The translations under genes and the position numbers were made by a program. A model generated the notes under the pieces. That model was not told the DNA's origin and made no database searches. It saw only the letters and a list, made by a program, of their open reading frames with translations. Positions 1 to 8,418 of a stretch of 17,825 nt of DNA are shown here, in pieces; positions within the stretch are counted from its first letter, which is position 1, and the number at the start of each line of letters is the position of its first letter. Source of the stretch: Ochromonadaceae sp. CCMP2298 (lineage: Eukaryota > Sar > Synurophyceae > Ochromonadales > Ochromonadaceae). Where the stretch lies: positions 1-17,825 of the forward strand of contig MU633993.1 in NCBI GenBank assembly GCA_026770595.1, written 5' to 3'.

Positions 1-3000
1 TCGAGCGTCGCCTCGCTGTCCGACCTAGCGCTGACCAAGCTGACCAAGCGCATCACAGGGGCAGCAGGCTTCGCCCAACTGGCCCTCGACTCGGCATCCC
101 TCACGCCCGGCGCATCCTACGTGTTCACCCTGAGCGCAGCCTACGCCTCCAGCACCACCGCTACCAGCCAGCTCACCCTGCGCATGAACAGCCCCCCCCA
201 GAACGGCGTGGTGACCTCCACACCCACATCAGGCACGCTGTTCACCAAGTACCTGCTACTCACATCTCGCTGGATAGACGAGGATATACCCCTCTCCTAC
301 ATCATATCATACTACAGCCTACCCTCTGACGTAAATATAGTCAAAAACCTCGACTATTCTGCAGTGAGTCGAGAGACTCTGCTGGGTCAGGGACTAGCCG
401 GGCTGAACTATATTCAAACAGCCCAAGCTTTGGCTATCGACGTCTACGGCGGGGTCGGCACCGCCACCTGTAGCGTGCGTGTGGGTGCTGTCGCCACCCT
501 TTTGGCAGTTACAGCTACCACCGCCAATCTCGAAAAGGCCCTACAGAACGCCGACTCTGCTTCCTTTAACCAAGCCCTGTCAGCGGGCCTGTCTGCAGTC
601 AACGCCGTCGACTGCAACGTACCTACACCCTGCAGCCTCCTAAGCCGTCAGGTCTGCTCGGCCACTGTTAAGACCTGCGGGGCATGTTTGAGTGGCTACA
701 TCGGCACTGAGGGGGACTCTAACCTCCCGTGTGCTTTGCCCGCCTCCCTCAGGCAGGTGGGGGACGCCTGCTCCTTACCTGCACAGTGTCTAACTGGCTC
801 CTGCGTGGGTGCGGGTGGGGGTGGGGGGGATACAGGGGGGGATACGGGCACATGTGCGGACATCCCCAAGACCTGCCCCAACAACTGCGGAAACCTTGGA
901 CAGTGTCTTTATTCCGACCAGGAGGGACAGGAGATATCCGTGTGCAATTCTCTGGACACCTGTAAAGCCTACTGTTTGTGCAATCAGGGCCGCTACGGGA
1001 AGAGCTGTCAGCTCAGCCAGTTCGAGTACGGACTGATTGTGAACATGCGCGAGTCTATGTGCTACGGAGTGTACAAGACCCTATCGTTGCAGGATGTGAC
1101 TGCGGACGTGGTGCAGTCGCGTGCACTGGTGGTGGGCAACATTCTGCAAGACATCAGCCAGATTAGCGACCCCGCGCTGGGCAACTGCACCCAGGCACTG
1201 GTGGAGACAGTGGTGCAGTACCCCTCTCTGTCTTGTACCGGCACCTCATCTGCACTGGTCAGCCAAGCCTTCTCCAACGTACTGGAGAGGGCGCACCTGT
1301 CCCAGACGCTGATCGACTCAGTAAGCGAGGCGTTAGCCGCACTCACAGCTGGATGTCAGGGAAATCTAGCCGCAGGCCAGGCTCTCTCAATCGCCACAGA
1401 TAATATGAAGTTACTTATGGGCGTGGGGGATCGGGACTCCGGAAGTTGGACCGTGCCCCAGTCAGCTATGGAGGCCTTCACAGGGCGCCGCCCGGCCTCC
1501 CTAAGACTGGACAGCTCCGCCCTCTCCGACACAGACTCCGTAGGCCTCAGCCTCATCGAGTACACATCAAACCCCACCGGACAGGCTACTAACTCCACAA
1601 AGCTTTCTGTGGAAACAACCTCCTACAGTGGCTCACCGAGCGGACGCCGGCTGGCCACCGGGGGTGCCAATCTCACCCTGGTGCTGCAAAACACCATCCC
1701 GATGCAGTACACTATCCTGGACTCCTCAATCTCGATCCTTCGCTGCTTTGAAGAGCGCCCGCAGCCCTACCACCTCCCCCTGCTCTGCCCCAGCGGTTTG
1801 GAGGTGAGTCTCACCTGCCCTGCGCGCGCAAAGGGCGTGTACAATGTGGTCTGCCCGGGATACGCGGTCACCCCACTCTGCACTACGTTTGACGGGGATG
1901 CGTTCACGGCTGATCCCGCATGCAGCGTGGTGGCCTACACGGCAGACAACACCACCTGCCTGTGTGCACCCACCCACCGCTCCCGCAGGTTGCAGCGGTC
2001 CCCCTCCACCACTACCCAGTACTCCACTTCCTTCATCGTCACACACTTGATTCTGGAGACAGACTACACCCCCGCCCCCTCAATCCGCATACTTGAGTCC
2101 ACCCAGACTGTGCTCTACGCCGCCCTCTCTGCCCTGTCCCTCTTCCTGCTCGGCCTTCTATTCTTCTCCCTGCTGGGCTGCAGCAGTAGAACTGTCAAAG
2201 AAAAGCGACTCAAATTGTCGAAGAAAACGCGCCTAATTAGAGGCTACTTTGACAGCATCTTTCCCGACCAGCTGAGAGCCGACACATGGCTACGCAGGGT
2301 GTTGTACCACCTATGCGAGCACCCCTTGCTAGTGTTGACGCACGAGCATGTGGGCGTGGGAGGAGGTGTTGGTGGGGGTGGTGGGAATGGGGGTGGTGGG
2401 GGTGGGGGTGCGGGAGGGGAGGGGCGGTGGGCGCGTGTCTCACACTGGACAGCCCTGGGCGGCAAAATAATCATATTCGTCTTCATAAACGCCATCGTAG
2501 CGGCCTCCCTGTACTCAGACACGGGCCACTGCGAGTCCCTCACGGTCCACACATGCACATCCGACACATCTGGGGGGGGGGCAGTGGGGGCCTATTTCGG
2601 TGCCTGCCACTGGACCCCTTCCAACGAGGAGTGCGAATTCCAACCCCGAAAGACCGACTTTTACACCTGGCTTACAGCGCTCACTCTGGCTATCCTGGCC
2701 GTGCCTCTGCAGAAGGCTCTGGAGTTCTGCGTGGTGCTCGCGTGCCGTCGATTGAGACGTAAAAAGAGCGGGGTCATGCCGTTAAAAATGGGGCCGAAAT
2801 ATGTCCTTTTTGGGCAGTTCGACGAGTTCGCGACCTCGCAGACGCTGCGCAGTACGGTCCTGCGCGCGGCTCGACTGGAGCTGCAGCGTCGCCGAATGGG
2901 CTTGTTCGTGATGCCGCTGGAGGAGGCCAAGAACGTGGCGGGATACAGTGTGCGCGAGGCAGAGAGGTGGCGCATGAGTCGCGTCTTCAGTCTGTACGAT

Positions 3001-6000
3001 ATGGCCACCTTTCATCGTCTACGCTACAGCCTCTCCAACTACGACACCACATACGTACAAGAGCAGATCACCACCGCCCGCAGTAGGGCTGCCGCCCTGC
3101 GCGCAGAGCTGGAGAGCCTTGGATCAGAGGCAAAAGAGGACCTATTAATTAGGCACTTTATTGCAGATACCTTCCTAGCCCCACACGAGCGCGCCATCGC
3201 CGCGCGGTTCTTTCTACCCAGCGGAGGCGGGGGGGGCTGGGGGGAGAGCGCCTCACTGGTGCTGCTGCCCTTCTCACTGGCAGTAATGGTGCTAGTCCCG
3301 TGTGTTCTAAAGCTCGGCGTGCGTGCCTCGGGTGTGTGGCTGACCCTCACCCTACTGGGGCTGCTGCTCGACCTCGCAGCCCTACAGCCCCTCTATATCC
3401 TCTTCAAAAGCGCCATGCACACCTCAATAGCTTCCCAGGCCCGCGAGACCGTCGAGGGTCTCTCCAAGAATGCAAAGCTGTACATGAGACGTACACAGGG
3501 CATGCTCAGCGGCGCAGGCAGCCTCGTGCAGCACTTCAACCCCGCCTGCCGTGTTGCACAGATGTACCCCCATCTGCCTATCTCCCGCCTCCTTTTGTCT
3601 CTCAATGATCATGATTGCTCACTGCGCGTGTCCGCATCTATCTCGGGCAGGGCAGCAGCCCTTATCGCTAGTGTGGTATTCTCGTTCACCCTCCTCCCGG
3701 GCCCCGTACAGGTGCAGGACTGCGCTTTGGAACTGGGTACGGGCTCTGCTCTGTGGTTGCTACTGCTGGGTCTCTACCACCTCTATCTCATCTCACCCTA
3801 CGCAGCTTTGGGTGTGGTGGTTGGGGCGCCTGGGCTTGCCCTAGCGTGGTCCCTCTTTAAAACCCTCCAAGTGCGTCAAAGACATCGTGCCTTGATGTAT
3901 GCGGCGTATGCAAATTCGAATGCCAAGGTGGGGGTTGATGAGTTTGGGGATGATTATGACGGGGCCAGTGTGGGTGTGGTGAGTGTAAAAGGTGGGGGGA
4001 GTGTAAAAGGTGGGGGTGGGGGTGGGAGTGTAAAAGGTGGCAGTGTAGGTTGGGGTGCGAGTGTGGGTGTGGAGGAGGAGATGCAGGACGCACAGATGGT
4101 GAACATAGACGTATCTAAGCCTTTCTCTCAGGCGCGCCTGGGCACACTGCGTTCCTCTCTAGCGCAGCAGGCAGCGTGGCGTTTGGATCATAAGTCCCTG
4201 GTGCGGGTGCGGGGCAAGGCGGGGGATAGGGTGGGTGATGGGGGAGGTATTGACGATGCAAGTGGGGGCGGCGGTGTGGGTGGGGGTGTGGGAGGGGGCG
4301 ATATGGGTGAGGAGGATGAGGTGCAGCCCTATGAGGATGAGCAACCTGCTCACTCGGTGTGGGCCCTGCTGCATCCCCAAGGTAGAGGAGAGTCCAAGAC
4401 CTGGGACGATATGACAGGGGTGTCTTTTGCATCGCACGGTATGACAGGGGCCTCCTATGCCTTCCACTCCTCAGGCTCGGTGCTCTCCAGACAGTCCCAA
4501 GCCCAGTCACACCGGTCCCAGTTTCAGTCGTCCCAATCCCATTTACATTCCCAGTCCCAGTCCCAGTCATACCGGTCTCAGTCACCTTCACAGTCCCGTC
4601 CCCAGTTCTTACCCCAGTACACCTTTCAGCCTCCCGGGGGCCCCGGGGGGCCCGGGGGCATAGGGGGCCTAGGAGGCCTTGGGGGCCCCGGTAGCTTCTA
4701 TGGGGACATAGAGCCCAGTTTGAGCTTCGGGGGGAGCACTTTCAGCGGCGGCGGCTTACAAGGGTTCGGGGGCGGGCGCGTCGGGGGTGGTGCCAGCGTA
4801 GGCGGGGGGGGGTGGGGGGGGGGCGGGGATGTGTACTTTGAGCAGCCCAGACCCAGCACTGATATGGCACTGCCTAGGGGATCTGCCTCTGATAGGGCTG
4901 CGCGAGCTGCGTCTCCCCAGTCCCAGACCAAGTCCCAGACCCAGACACAGACACAGACACAGACCCAGGCCCGGAGGCACAACAATCTGGAGGAGCTGGG
5001 TGAATTCGAGCAGGAGGGAAGAGAGCAGGGGAAGCAGGGGGGTGGGGAGCAGGGAGGGGAAGGAGAGCTGGAGGGGCAACTGGGCTTGGGTGGTCTGGGT
5101 ATGCATGCCAGCACCAGCACTCTGGGGGAAGAATCGGGCTGGGGCCTGGGCGCCGAGTCGGCCCTTACAGACGAAGGCGACACAGAAGCGGAGAGGACAG
5201 ACGAGGAGAGGAGGACGGAGGTGAAGAGTAAGGGCCGCTATAACGCGCGTGCGTTTAGCGCAGGCGAAAGGGCAGCGGCAGGGGCAGGCGTAGGTGCGGG
5301 CGGAAGCGCAGGGGCAGTCCGTCCAGCTACCGCCGACTCGGCCGCCGCCGCCGCTATGGTTGCATCTGCCTCTGCCTCTGCTGCTGCCTTCGCCCGCCCC
5401 TCCACAGGCTCCGCAGTGTTCCCCTCCCTAGATAGCTACATAGCTCGCCCCCCCTCCTCCGCCCCCATTGCAGCGTCCCCCTCCTACAGCCAGTTCCCCG
5501 GTTCCCCTGGAGGGTCCCCAGGTTCCCCGGGTCGCTTCCCAGGGTCTTGGACCTCCGATCAGTCCCCCATGGGTGTCCCCACACGGGGGAGCCCGGGTGG
5601 CCTCGGGGGCCTGGGTGGGGGGTCCTTGGAGCTGGGTGGGTCTATGGCATCTGTTGTGTCTGTGGCTACTTTGGGTACACGCTTACGGGCGCGTTCGAGG
5701 GTGCCGGGGGGCTTCAGACCGGTCCTGAGTGGGCCGGGCTGGGGGGGGGAGGCAGAGAGCCTGGTAGAGGAGAGTGTAGAGAGTGTGGGTAGGGGTACGA
5801 GTGCGGGTGCGGTAGGGGGCGACTTAGACGACCGGGGCCGCAGAGCTACCAGCCGTGCCCGCAGAAGGGCACGGGGCGCAGGCGCTAGAGCGATGGCAGT
5901 GGCACGTCTAGCGCACCGCCCACACCACAGCGAGCAGTCAGGGCCTGGCTGGTCCTTAGAGCAGGAGTCTCTGTCCAGCCCTGGGCCGGGTAGGGGTCCT

Positions 6001-6615
6001 GGGGCGGGGCCTGGGGGTGGGTTGGATCCTCAGTCCGTCCGTGGGCATATGCAAGTCATGCAGGAGCGTAGGGCGCAGCAGCAGGAGCAGCAGCAGGAGC
6101 GGGGACAGAGGCAGTCCTACCAGCCTCTAGCGGTGCAGAGACAGCAGGGCCAGGGACAGATGCAGGGGATGCAGGGGCAAATGCAGGGACAGGGGATGCA
6201 GGGACAGGGGCAGATCTCGCGACCCTCCAGCTCGCCTATACAGGGGATGCAGGGGGTGCAGAGGCAGGCAACGCAAAGGCAGGGCAGCCCCATTATGAGC
6301 CTCTCCCCCCAGCAGCAGCAGATGCAGCAGCAGATGCAGATGCAGCAGCACCAGCAGCAGATGCAGCAGCAGCAGTACCAGCAGCAGTTGCAGGCGCAGC
6401 AAGAGCTGCAGCAGTACCAGCAGCTGCAGTTCCAACAGCAGCAGTTCCAGCTGCAGCAGTACCAGCAGCAGCAGTACCAACAACAGCAGATACAACAGCA
6501 GTACCAACAGCAACAATACCAACAGCAGCAGTATCAGCAACAGAGCAGAGCAGGCTCTAGCAGAGGAAGCAGCAGAAACACGCCCGGTCAGTCTAACCCC
6601 CCGCACAGAATGTAA
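1..6615 (+). CDS. REJ-domain multi-pass membrane protein with low-complexity tail (5' partial)
   Basis: The frame is open from base 1 to a TAA at 6613-6615, so the start is outside the window; 2,204 residues are visible. Residues 1-175 resemble a REJ module (PKD1/sea-urchin egg-jelly receptor family), with an LTPGASYVFTLSA-type strand. Residues 205-336 are cysteine-rich and end in an EGF-like module (874-1008). A C-x-C-x3-H motif at 1957-1977 resembles a divergent GPS. Hydrophobic segments lie at 2107-2178, 2467-2514, 2659-2742, 3253-3318, 3331-3405, 3649-3717 and 3751-3858, the last long enough for two passes. No PLAT domain or polycystin cation-channel domain is recognisable. About 900 residues of cytoplasmic tail follow: Gly-rich, SQ-rich, PGG-rich, then Q-rich. 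By family knowledge it would be a surface receptor or adhesion protein; ligand and function are unknown. The frame is certain, the REJ call is moderate, and the topology is inferred from hydrophobicity by eye. Confidence 0.85.
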   Translation, partial: SSVASLSDLALTKLTKRITGAAGFAQLALDSASLTPGASYVFTLSAAYASSTTATSQLTLRMNSPPQNGVVTSTPTSGTLFTKYLLLTSRWIDEDIPLSYIISYYSLPSDVNIVKNLDYSAVSRETLLGQGLAGLNYIQTAQALAIDVYGGVGTATCSVRVGAVATLLAVTATTANLEKALQNADSASFNQALSAGLSAVNAVDCNVPTPCSLLSRQVCSATVKTCGACLSGYIGTEGDSNLPCALPASLRQVGDACSLPAQCLTGSCVGAGGGGGDTGGDTGTCADIPKTCPNNCGNLGQCLYSDQEGQEISVCNSLDTCKAYCLCNQGRYGKSCQLSQFEYGLIVNMRESMCYGVYKTLSLQDVTADVVQSRALVVGNILQDISQISDPALGNCTQALVETVVQYPSLSCTGTSSALVSQAFSNVLERAHLSQTLIDSVSEALAALTAGCQGNLAAGQALSIATDNMKLLMGVGDRDSGSWTVPQSAMEAFTGRRPASLRLDSSALSDTDSVGLSLIEYTSNPTGQATNSTKLSVETTSYSGSPSGRRLATGGANLTLVLQNTIPMQYTILDSSISILRCFEERPQPYHLPLLCPSGLEVSLTCPARAKGVYNVVCPGYAVTPLCTTFDGDAFTADPACSVVAYTADNTTCLCAPTHRSRRLQRSPSTTTQYSTSFIVTHLILETDYTPAPSIRILESTQTVLYAALSALSLFLLGLLFFSLLGCSSRTVKEKRLKLSKKTRLIRGYFDSIFPDQLRADTWLRRVLYHLCEHPLLVLTHEHVGVGGGVGGGGGNGGGGGGGAGGEGRWARVSHWTALGGKIIIFVFINAIVAASLYSDTGHCESLTVHTCTSDTSGGGAVGAYFGACHWTPSNEECEFQPRKTDFYTWLTALTLAILAVPLQKALEFCVVLACRRLRRKKSGVMPLKMGPKYVLFGQFDEFATSQTLRSTVLRAARLELQRRRMGLFVMPLEEAKNVAGYSVREAERWRMSRVFSLYDMATFHRLRYSLSNYDTTYVQEQITTARSRAAALRAELESLGSEAKEDLLIRHFIADTFLAPHERAIAARFFLPSGGGGGWGESASLVLLPFSLAVMVLVPCVLKLGVRASGVWLTLTLLGLLLDLAALQPLYILFKSAMHTSIASQARETVEGLSKNAKLYMRRTQGMLSGAGSLVQHFNPACRVAQMYPHLPISRLLLSLNDHDCSLRVSASISGRAAALIASVVFSFTLLPGPVQVQDCALELGTGSALWLLLLGLYHLYLISPYAALGVVVGAPGLALAWSLFKTLQVRQRHRALMYAAYANSNAKVGVDEFGDDYDGASVGVVSVKGGGSVKGGGGGGSVKGGSVGWGASVGVEEEMQDAQMVNIDVSKPFSQARLGTLRSSLAQQAAWRLDHKSLVRVRGKAGDRVGDGGGIDDASGGGGVGGGVGGGDMGEEDEVQPYEDEQPAHSVWALLHPQGRGESKTWDDMTGVSFASHGMTGASYAFHSSGSVLSRQSQAQSHRSQFQSSQSHLHSQSQSQSYRSQSPSQSRPQFLPQYTFQPPGGPGGPGGIGGLGGLGGPGSFYGDIEPSLSFGGSTFSGGGLQGFGGGRVGGGASVGGGGWGGGGDVYFEQPRPSTDMALPRGSASDRAARAASPQSQTKSQTQTQTQTQTQARRHNNLEELGEFEQEGREQGKQGGGEQGGEGELEGQLGLGGLGMHASTSTLGEESGWGLGAESALTDEGDTEAERTDEERRTEVKSKGRYNARAFSAGERAAAGAGVGAGGSAGAVRPATADSAAAAAMVASASASAAAFARPSTGSAVFPSLDSYIARPPSSAPIAASPSYSQFPGSPGGSPGSPGRFPGSWTSDQSPMGVPTRGSPGGLGGLGGGSLELGGSMASVVSVATLGTRLRARSRVPGGFRPVLSGPGWGGEAESLVEESVESVGRGTSAGAVGGDLDDRGRRATSRARRRARGAGARAMAVARLAHRPHHSEQSGPGWSLEQESLSSPGPGRGPGAGPGGGLDPQSVRGHMQVMQERRAQQQEQQQERGQRQSYQPLAVQRQQGQGQMQGMQGQMQGQGMQGQGQISRPSSSPIQGMQGVQRQATQRQGSPIMSLSPQQQQMQQQMQMQQHQQQMQQQQYQQQLQAQQELQQYQQLQFQQQQFQLQQYQQQQYQQQQIQQQYQQQQYQQQQYQQQSRAGSSRGSSRNTPGQSNPPHRM
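874..1008 (+). other. EGF-like module in the REJ protein ectodomain
   Basis: This encodes an eight-cysteine stretch beginning CPNNCGNLGQC and ending CLCNQGRYGKSC, which is the usual C-x-C...G-x-x-G-x-x-C closing pattern of EGF-like modules. Together with the cysteine-rich stretch from 613 it forms a disulphide-rich stalk between the REJ-like region and the membrane. The spacing is looser than in canonical six-cysteine EGF domains. Confidence 0.6.
2346..2424 (+). repeat. Poly-glycine tract in a cytoplasmic or juxtamembrane loop
   Basis: G-rich DNA encodes a run of mostly Gly with a few Val, Asn and Ala, between the first and second membrane segments of the REJ protein. It probably acts as a flexible linker. 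The coding strand is made of GGTGGG/GGGGGT repeats. Confidence 0.8.
3976..4072 (+). repeat. SVKGGG tandem repeat
   Basis: Right after the last membrane segment the tail carries four in-frame copies of a Ser-Val-Lys-Gly(n) unit, built on AGTGTAAAAGGTGGGGG, followed by SVGWGASVG. The copies are nearly identical at the DNA level, which points to recent slippage or unequal exchange. Confidence 0.8.
4486..4695 (+). repeat. SQ-rich and collagen-like PGG/GLGG repeats
   Basis: The first part encodes repeated Ser-Gln dipeptides from CAGTCC units. The second (about 4636-4695) encodes PGGPGGPGG followed by GLGG units. Both are low-complexity parts of the REJ protein tail. SQ dipeptides could be phosphorylated, but nothing here shows that. 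Confidence 0.75.
4918..4968 (+). repeat. SQTQTQ hexamer repeat (CAGACA)n
   Basis: A short microsatellite of CAGACA/CAGACC units encodes alternating Gln-Thr in the tail of the REJ protein. Confidence 0.75.
6060..6545 (+). repeat. Q-rich, prion-like C-terminal segment
   Basis: The last ~160 codons are dominated by Gln. First come QGQM/GMQG repeats built on CAGGGG and ATGCAGGGG units (about 6139-6220), then a Gln-rich stretch from about 6310 with regularly spaced Tyr and Met (QQQY, QQQM units). The CAG/CAA mix suggests it is selected at the protein level rather than being a pure CAG expansion. Gln-rich segments spaced by Tyr are typical of prion-like, phase-separating or coiled-coil-forming domains; that role is inferred. 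Confidence 0.8.
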
Positions 6616-6804
6616 TCCATTTTGATATAAGGGTGTAAGGGGGACGATGAGCGGACGAGAAGCAGGGAATCAGGGAATCAGAGAACATATTGTCTATAGG
6701 GTATCCAACTCTCAACGTTAATATTGCGTATTTACACTACTTGGTGGGCATATTTTCAGTATGTAGAGTTTGTACTATTTATTATCCACTTCACTGCAGA
6801 ATGG

Positions 6805-6810
6805 AATAAA
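6805..6810 (+). promoter_or_regulatory. Polyadenylation signal AATAAA of the REJ gene
   Basis: A canonical AATAAA lies about 190 bp after the stop codon, followed within 20-30 bp by a T-rich stretch. The 3' UTR probably ends near 6830-6850. Confidence 0.55.
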
Positions 6811-6891
6811 CAGATTATTGTTTTGATCCTTTTTTTATCCCACCAACGATTGATATATGTTCTGCACTCAGTTCTTCTCTCGTGGCCACTG

Positions 6892-6897
6892 TTTATT
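6892..6897 (-). promoter_or_regulatory. Polyadenylation signal AATAAA on the minus strand
   Basis: TTTATT on the plus strand is AATAAA on the minus strand, 46 bp downstream of the TAG that closes the orphan coding fragment. The REJ gene and this fragment would be convergent, with their 3' ends overlapping or nearly touching. Confidence 0.4.
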
Positions 6898-6942
6898 CAC
6901 TTCTCTCACTAAATCAATAGCACTTGTCTATCAGAGGGTACT

Positions 6943-7035
6943 CTAGATGACCTTGCCCGCGCAGCCACTGTTGTAGAGCACTACCATCATCTTGGCGAAG
7001 GTGCGCAGTGCCTGCCGCTTGTAGGTGTAGATGGG
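6943..7035 (-). pseudogene. Orphan 3' coding fragment or last exon on the minus strand
   Basis: Read on the minus strand, the last ~27-30 codons before a TAG at 6945-6943 are strikingly GC3-rich (AAG CGG CAG GCA CTG CGC ACC TTC GCC AAG) and end in ...YNSGCAGKVI. This codon use matches the real genes of the window and contrasts with the AT-rich DNA just upstream of it. The upstream edge is a pyrimidine-rich stretch ending in CTACAAG, which would serve as a 3' splice site. An AATAAA follows the stop on the minus strand. I do not recognise the peptide. It may be the last exon of a gene with a long intron, or the remnant of a gene cut by an insertion; no upstream exon can be identified in the window. 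Confidence 0.4.
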
Positions 7036-7039
7036 TGGG

Positions 7040-8170
7040 TGGGAATGTAGAAAATGTGGGTGGACATTAATGATTTTTGCCGCTCTGGAATTTGAAAGAA
7101 CCCAATTTTTTGTCACACATAGGGGGACTCTACAGCGGCTCCCTGCCAAATTCGCAAGTGCTTGTGACCGAGAATTTGACAATGTCCAAATTCTCAAGAG
7201 GTCCCGAAATCCTAAACTTTGATTGTACATTAATTCCAGCCAACTTAACAACCGGAAATTGAGACAAACCGAAAAACCCAATGAAGCATGGGTGACAAGT
7301 TCTCCGAAACCCGCAAAAAATTCCAGAATTTTGTGATTTGCCGTTTTGTCTCAAAAAGAAGCCGTTTCAACGCTTTAAACACAACCAAAAGAAGCCAAAA
7401 GACTAATTGCTGCTTGCTGTGGATGAGGATTTCGCGACCTTAATAAGGTTGGACGCGGGTAAAAATTTCGTTTTGTAACTATTTTTTCCCCCAAGAGTAG
7501 ATACTTTCAGGGTGTGCAACGCCCCTGCAGAAAAAGTGCTCCGCGATGTCTGACCGCCAAGCCCGCCAAAGTTTTGTGGAAGTGCTCAAAACCCAGCGTC
7601 AAAAATTCTCCATGTTTCTCCAATTGGCGCCATTGACCTCCAACTGATCCAGATATCTCGTCTAGAAGAGCTTTGTGCTGACTTCTGATAGAAGTTCAGT
7701 AAAGTAATACACCCATTGCACATAGATTGAGTATGTAATTGGTGATCATTGGATTAAATATACTTGTTCCTCCACCCAAATTTATTTTGGGGCGGGGCTT
7801 GGCGGCCAGACATTGCGGATGGGGGCTTTGGCAGGTGTTGCTCACCCTGATTTTATGAACCCTTGGTTTTTCCGTTGTAACCAAAGTTTTCTGTTTTTTT
7901 CCAGCAGCAAGCTCACTTCGTTTTAAATTGGGAGTCCATTTGGCCGTTTCGAGAGCCCTCGAAAATCTTCGATATGATCGGAGGCGGTCTCGAGAATCAT
8001 GGAGATGTTGGATCGGGCGCAGCCCATCCAAATTTAAGATGATTCCAGAGATGCTGACAATTATTGAGTACATTTGAGAGGGCTCGAGAAACGAGCTAAA
8101 TAAACCGCGGTTTCCGTACTTTAACGAGAGTCAACTTCGAGGAGCCTGACAAGAAGGGCTACTAGCCTGT
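7040..8170. other. AT-richer intergenic DNA, no gene supported
   Basis: About 1.1 kb of AT-richer DNA. The longest open frame (minus strand, 7696-8073) lacks the GC3 bias of the real genes and matches no family I recognise. Small inverted repeats are present: a perfect 7-bp stem TTTCGAG/CTCGAAA with a 4-base loop at 7947-7964, and an imperfect hairpin at 7678-7699. No reverse transcriptase, transposase or terminal repeat could be recognised. It could be old transposon debris. Confidence 0.5.
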
Positions 8171-8172
8171 CA

Positions 8173-8415
8173 GGTAAGAGACGAGAAGGTGGGGTCGTTG
8201 CCTGGTGGGGTCTGAAAACCTCGCTGCCGGATTTCCATAACTAACCCTTTCTCTCTGTGCTTTTATTCCCCGTTTCTGGCCCTGGTCCCCCCTCCCAGAT
8301 CTGGAGACCCCGCTACTTCACCAACAGACCGCGGGAGCAGGGTAGAGACGAGAAGGGAAGGTCGTTGCCTGGCGGGGTCTGGAAACCCCGCTGCCGGATT
8401 TCCAAAACTACTTTC
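8173..8415 (+). repeat. Two direct copies of a ~75-bp repeat
   Basis: Copies at about 8176-8240 and 8344-8408 share GAGACGAGAAGG, GGTCGTTGCCTGG, GGGGTCTG, AAACC and CGCTGCCGGATTTCCA in the same order with few differences, separated by about 105 bp. The first copy overlaps a splice-donor-like CAG/GTAAGAG that the second lacks. Confidence 0.75.
8174..8298 (+). other. Intron-like segment in the spacer
   Basis: A consensus donor CAG/GTAAGAG at 8171-8180 is followed by a branch-point-like ACTAACCC near 8239, a long pyrimidine tract and CCTCCCAG ending at 8298, giving 125 nt. This resembles the 103-nt intron of the Tudor-like gene. No long coding frame flanks it, so it would lie in a non-coding transcript or the 5' UTR of the ABC gene, or be a chance resemblance. 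Confidence 0.3.
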
Positions 8416-8418
8416 CAT

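Noticed and set aside
121-123. GTG as start of the REJ gene
   Set aside because: The frame is open to base 1 and residues before 121 continue the REJ-like pattern, so the gene is 5' partial.
4115-5183. Several long minus-strand Pro/Ser/His-rich frames
   Set aside because: They mirror the Gly/Ser/Gln-rich coding strand of the REJ tail and match no family.
6127-6606. Minus-strand Leu-rich 159-aa frame
   Set aside because: It is the reverse shadow of the CAG-rich Gln tract; low complexity makes stops rare.
7696-8073. 125-codon minus-strand frame in the spacer
   Set aside because: No GC3 bias, no recognisable domain, and hairpin-forming DNA inside it.
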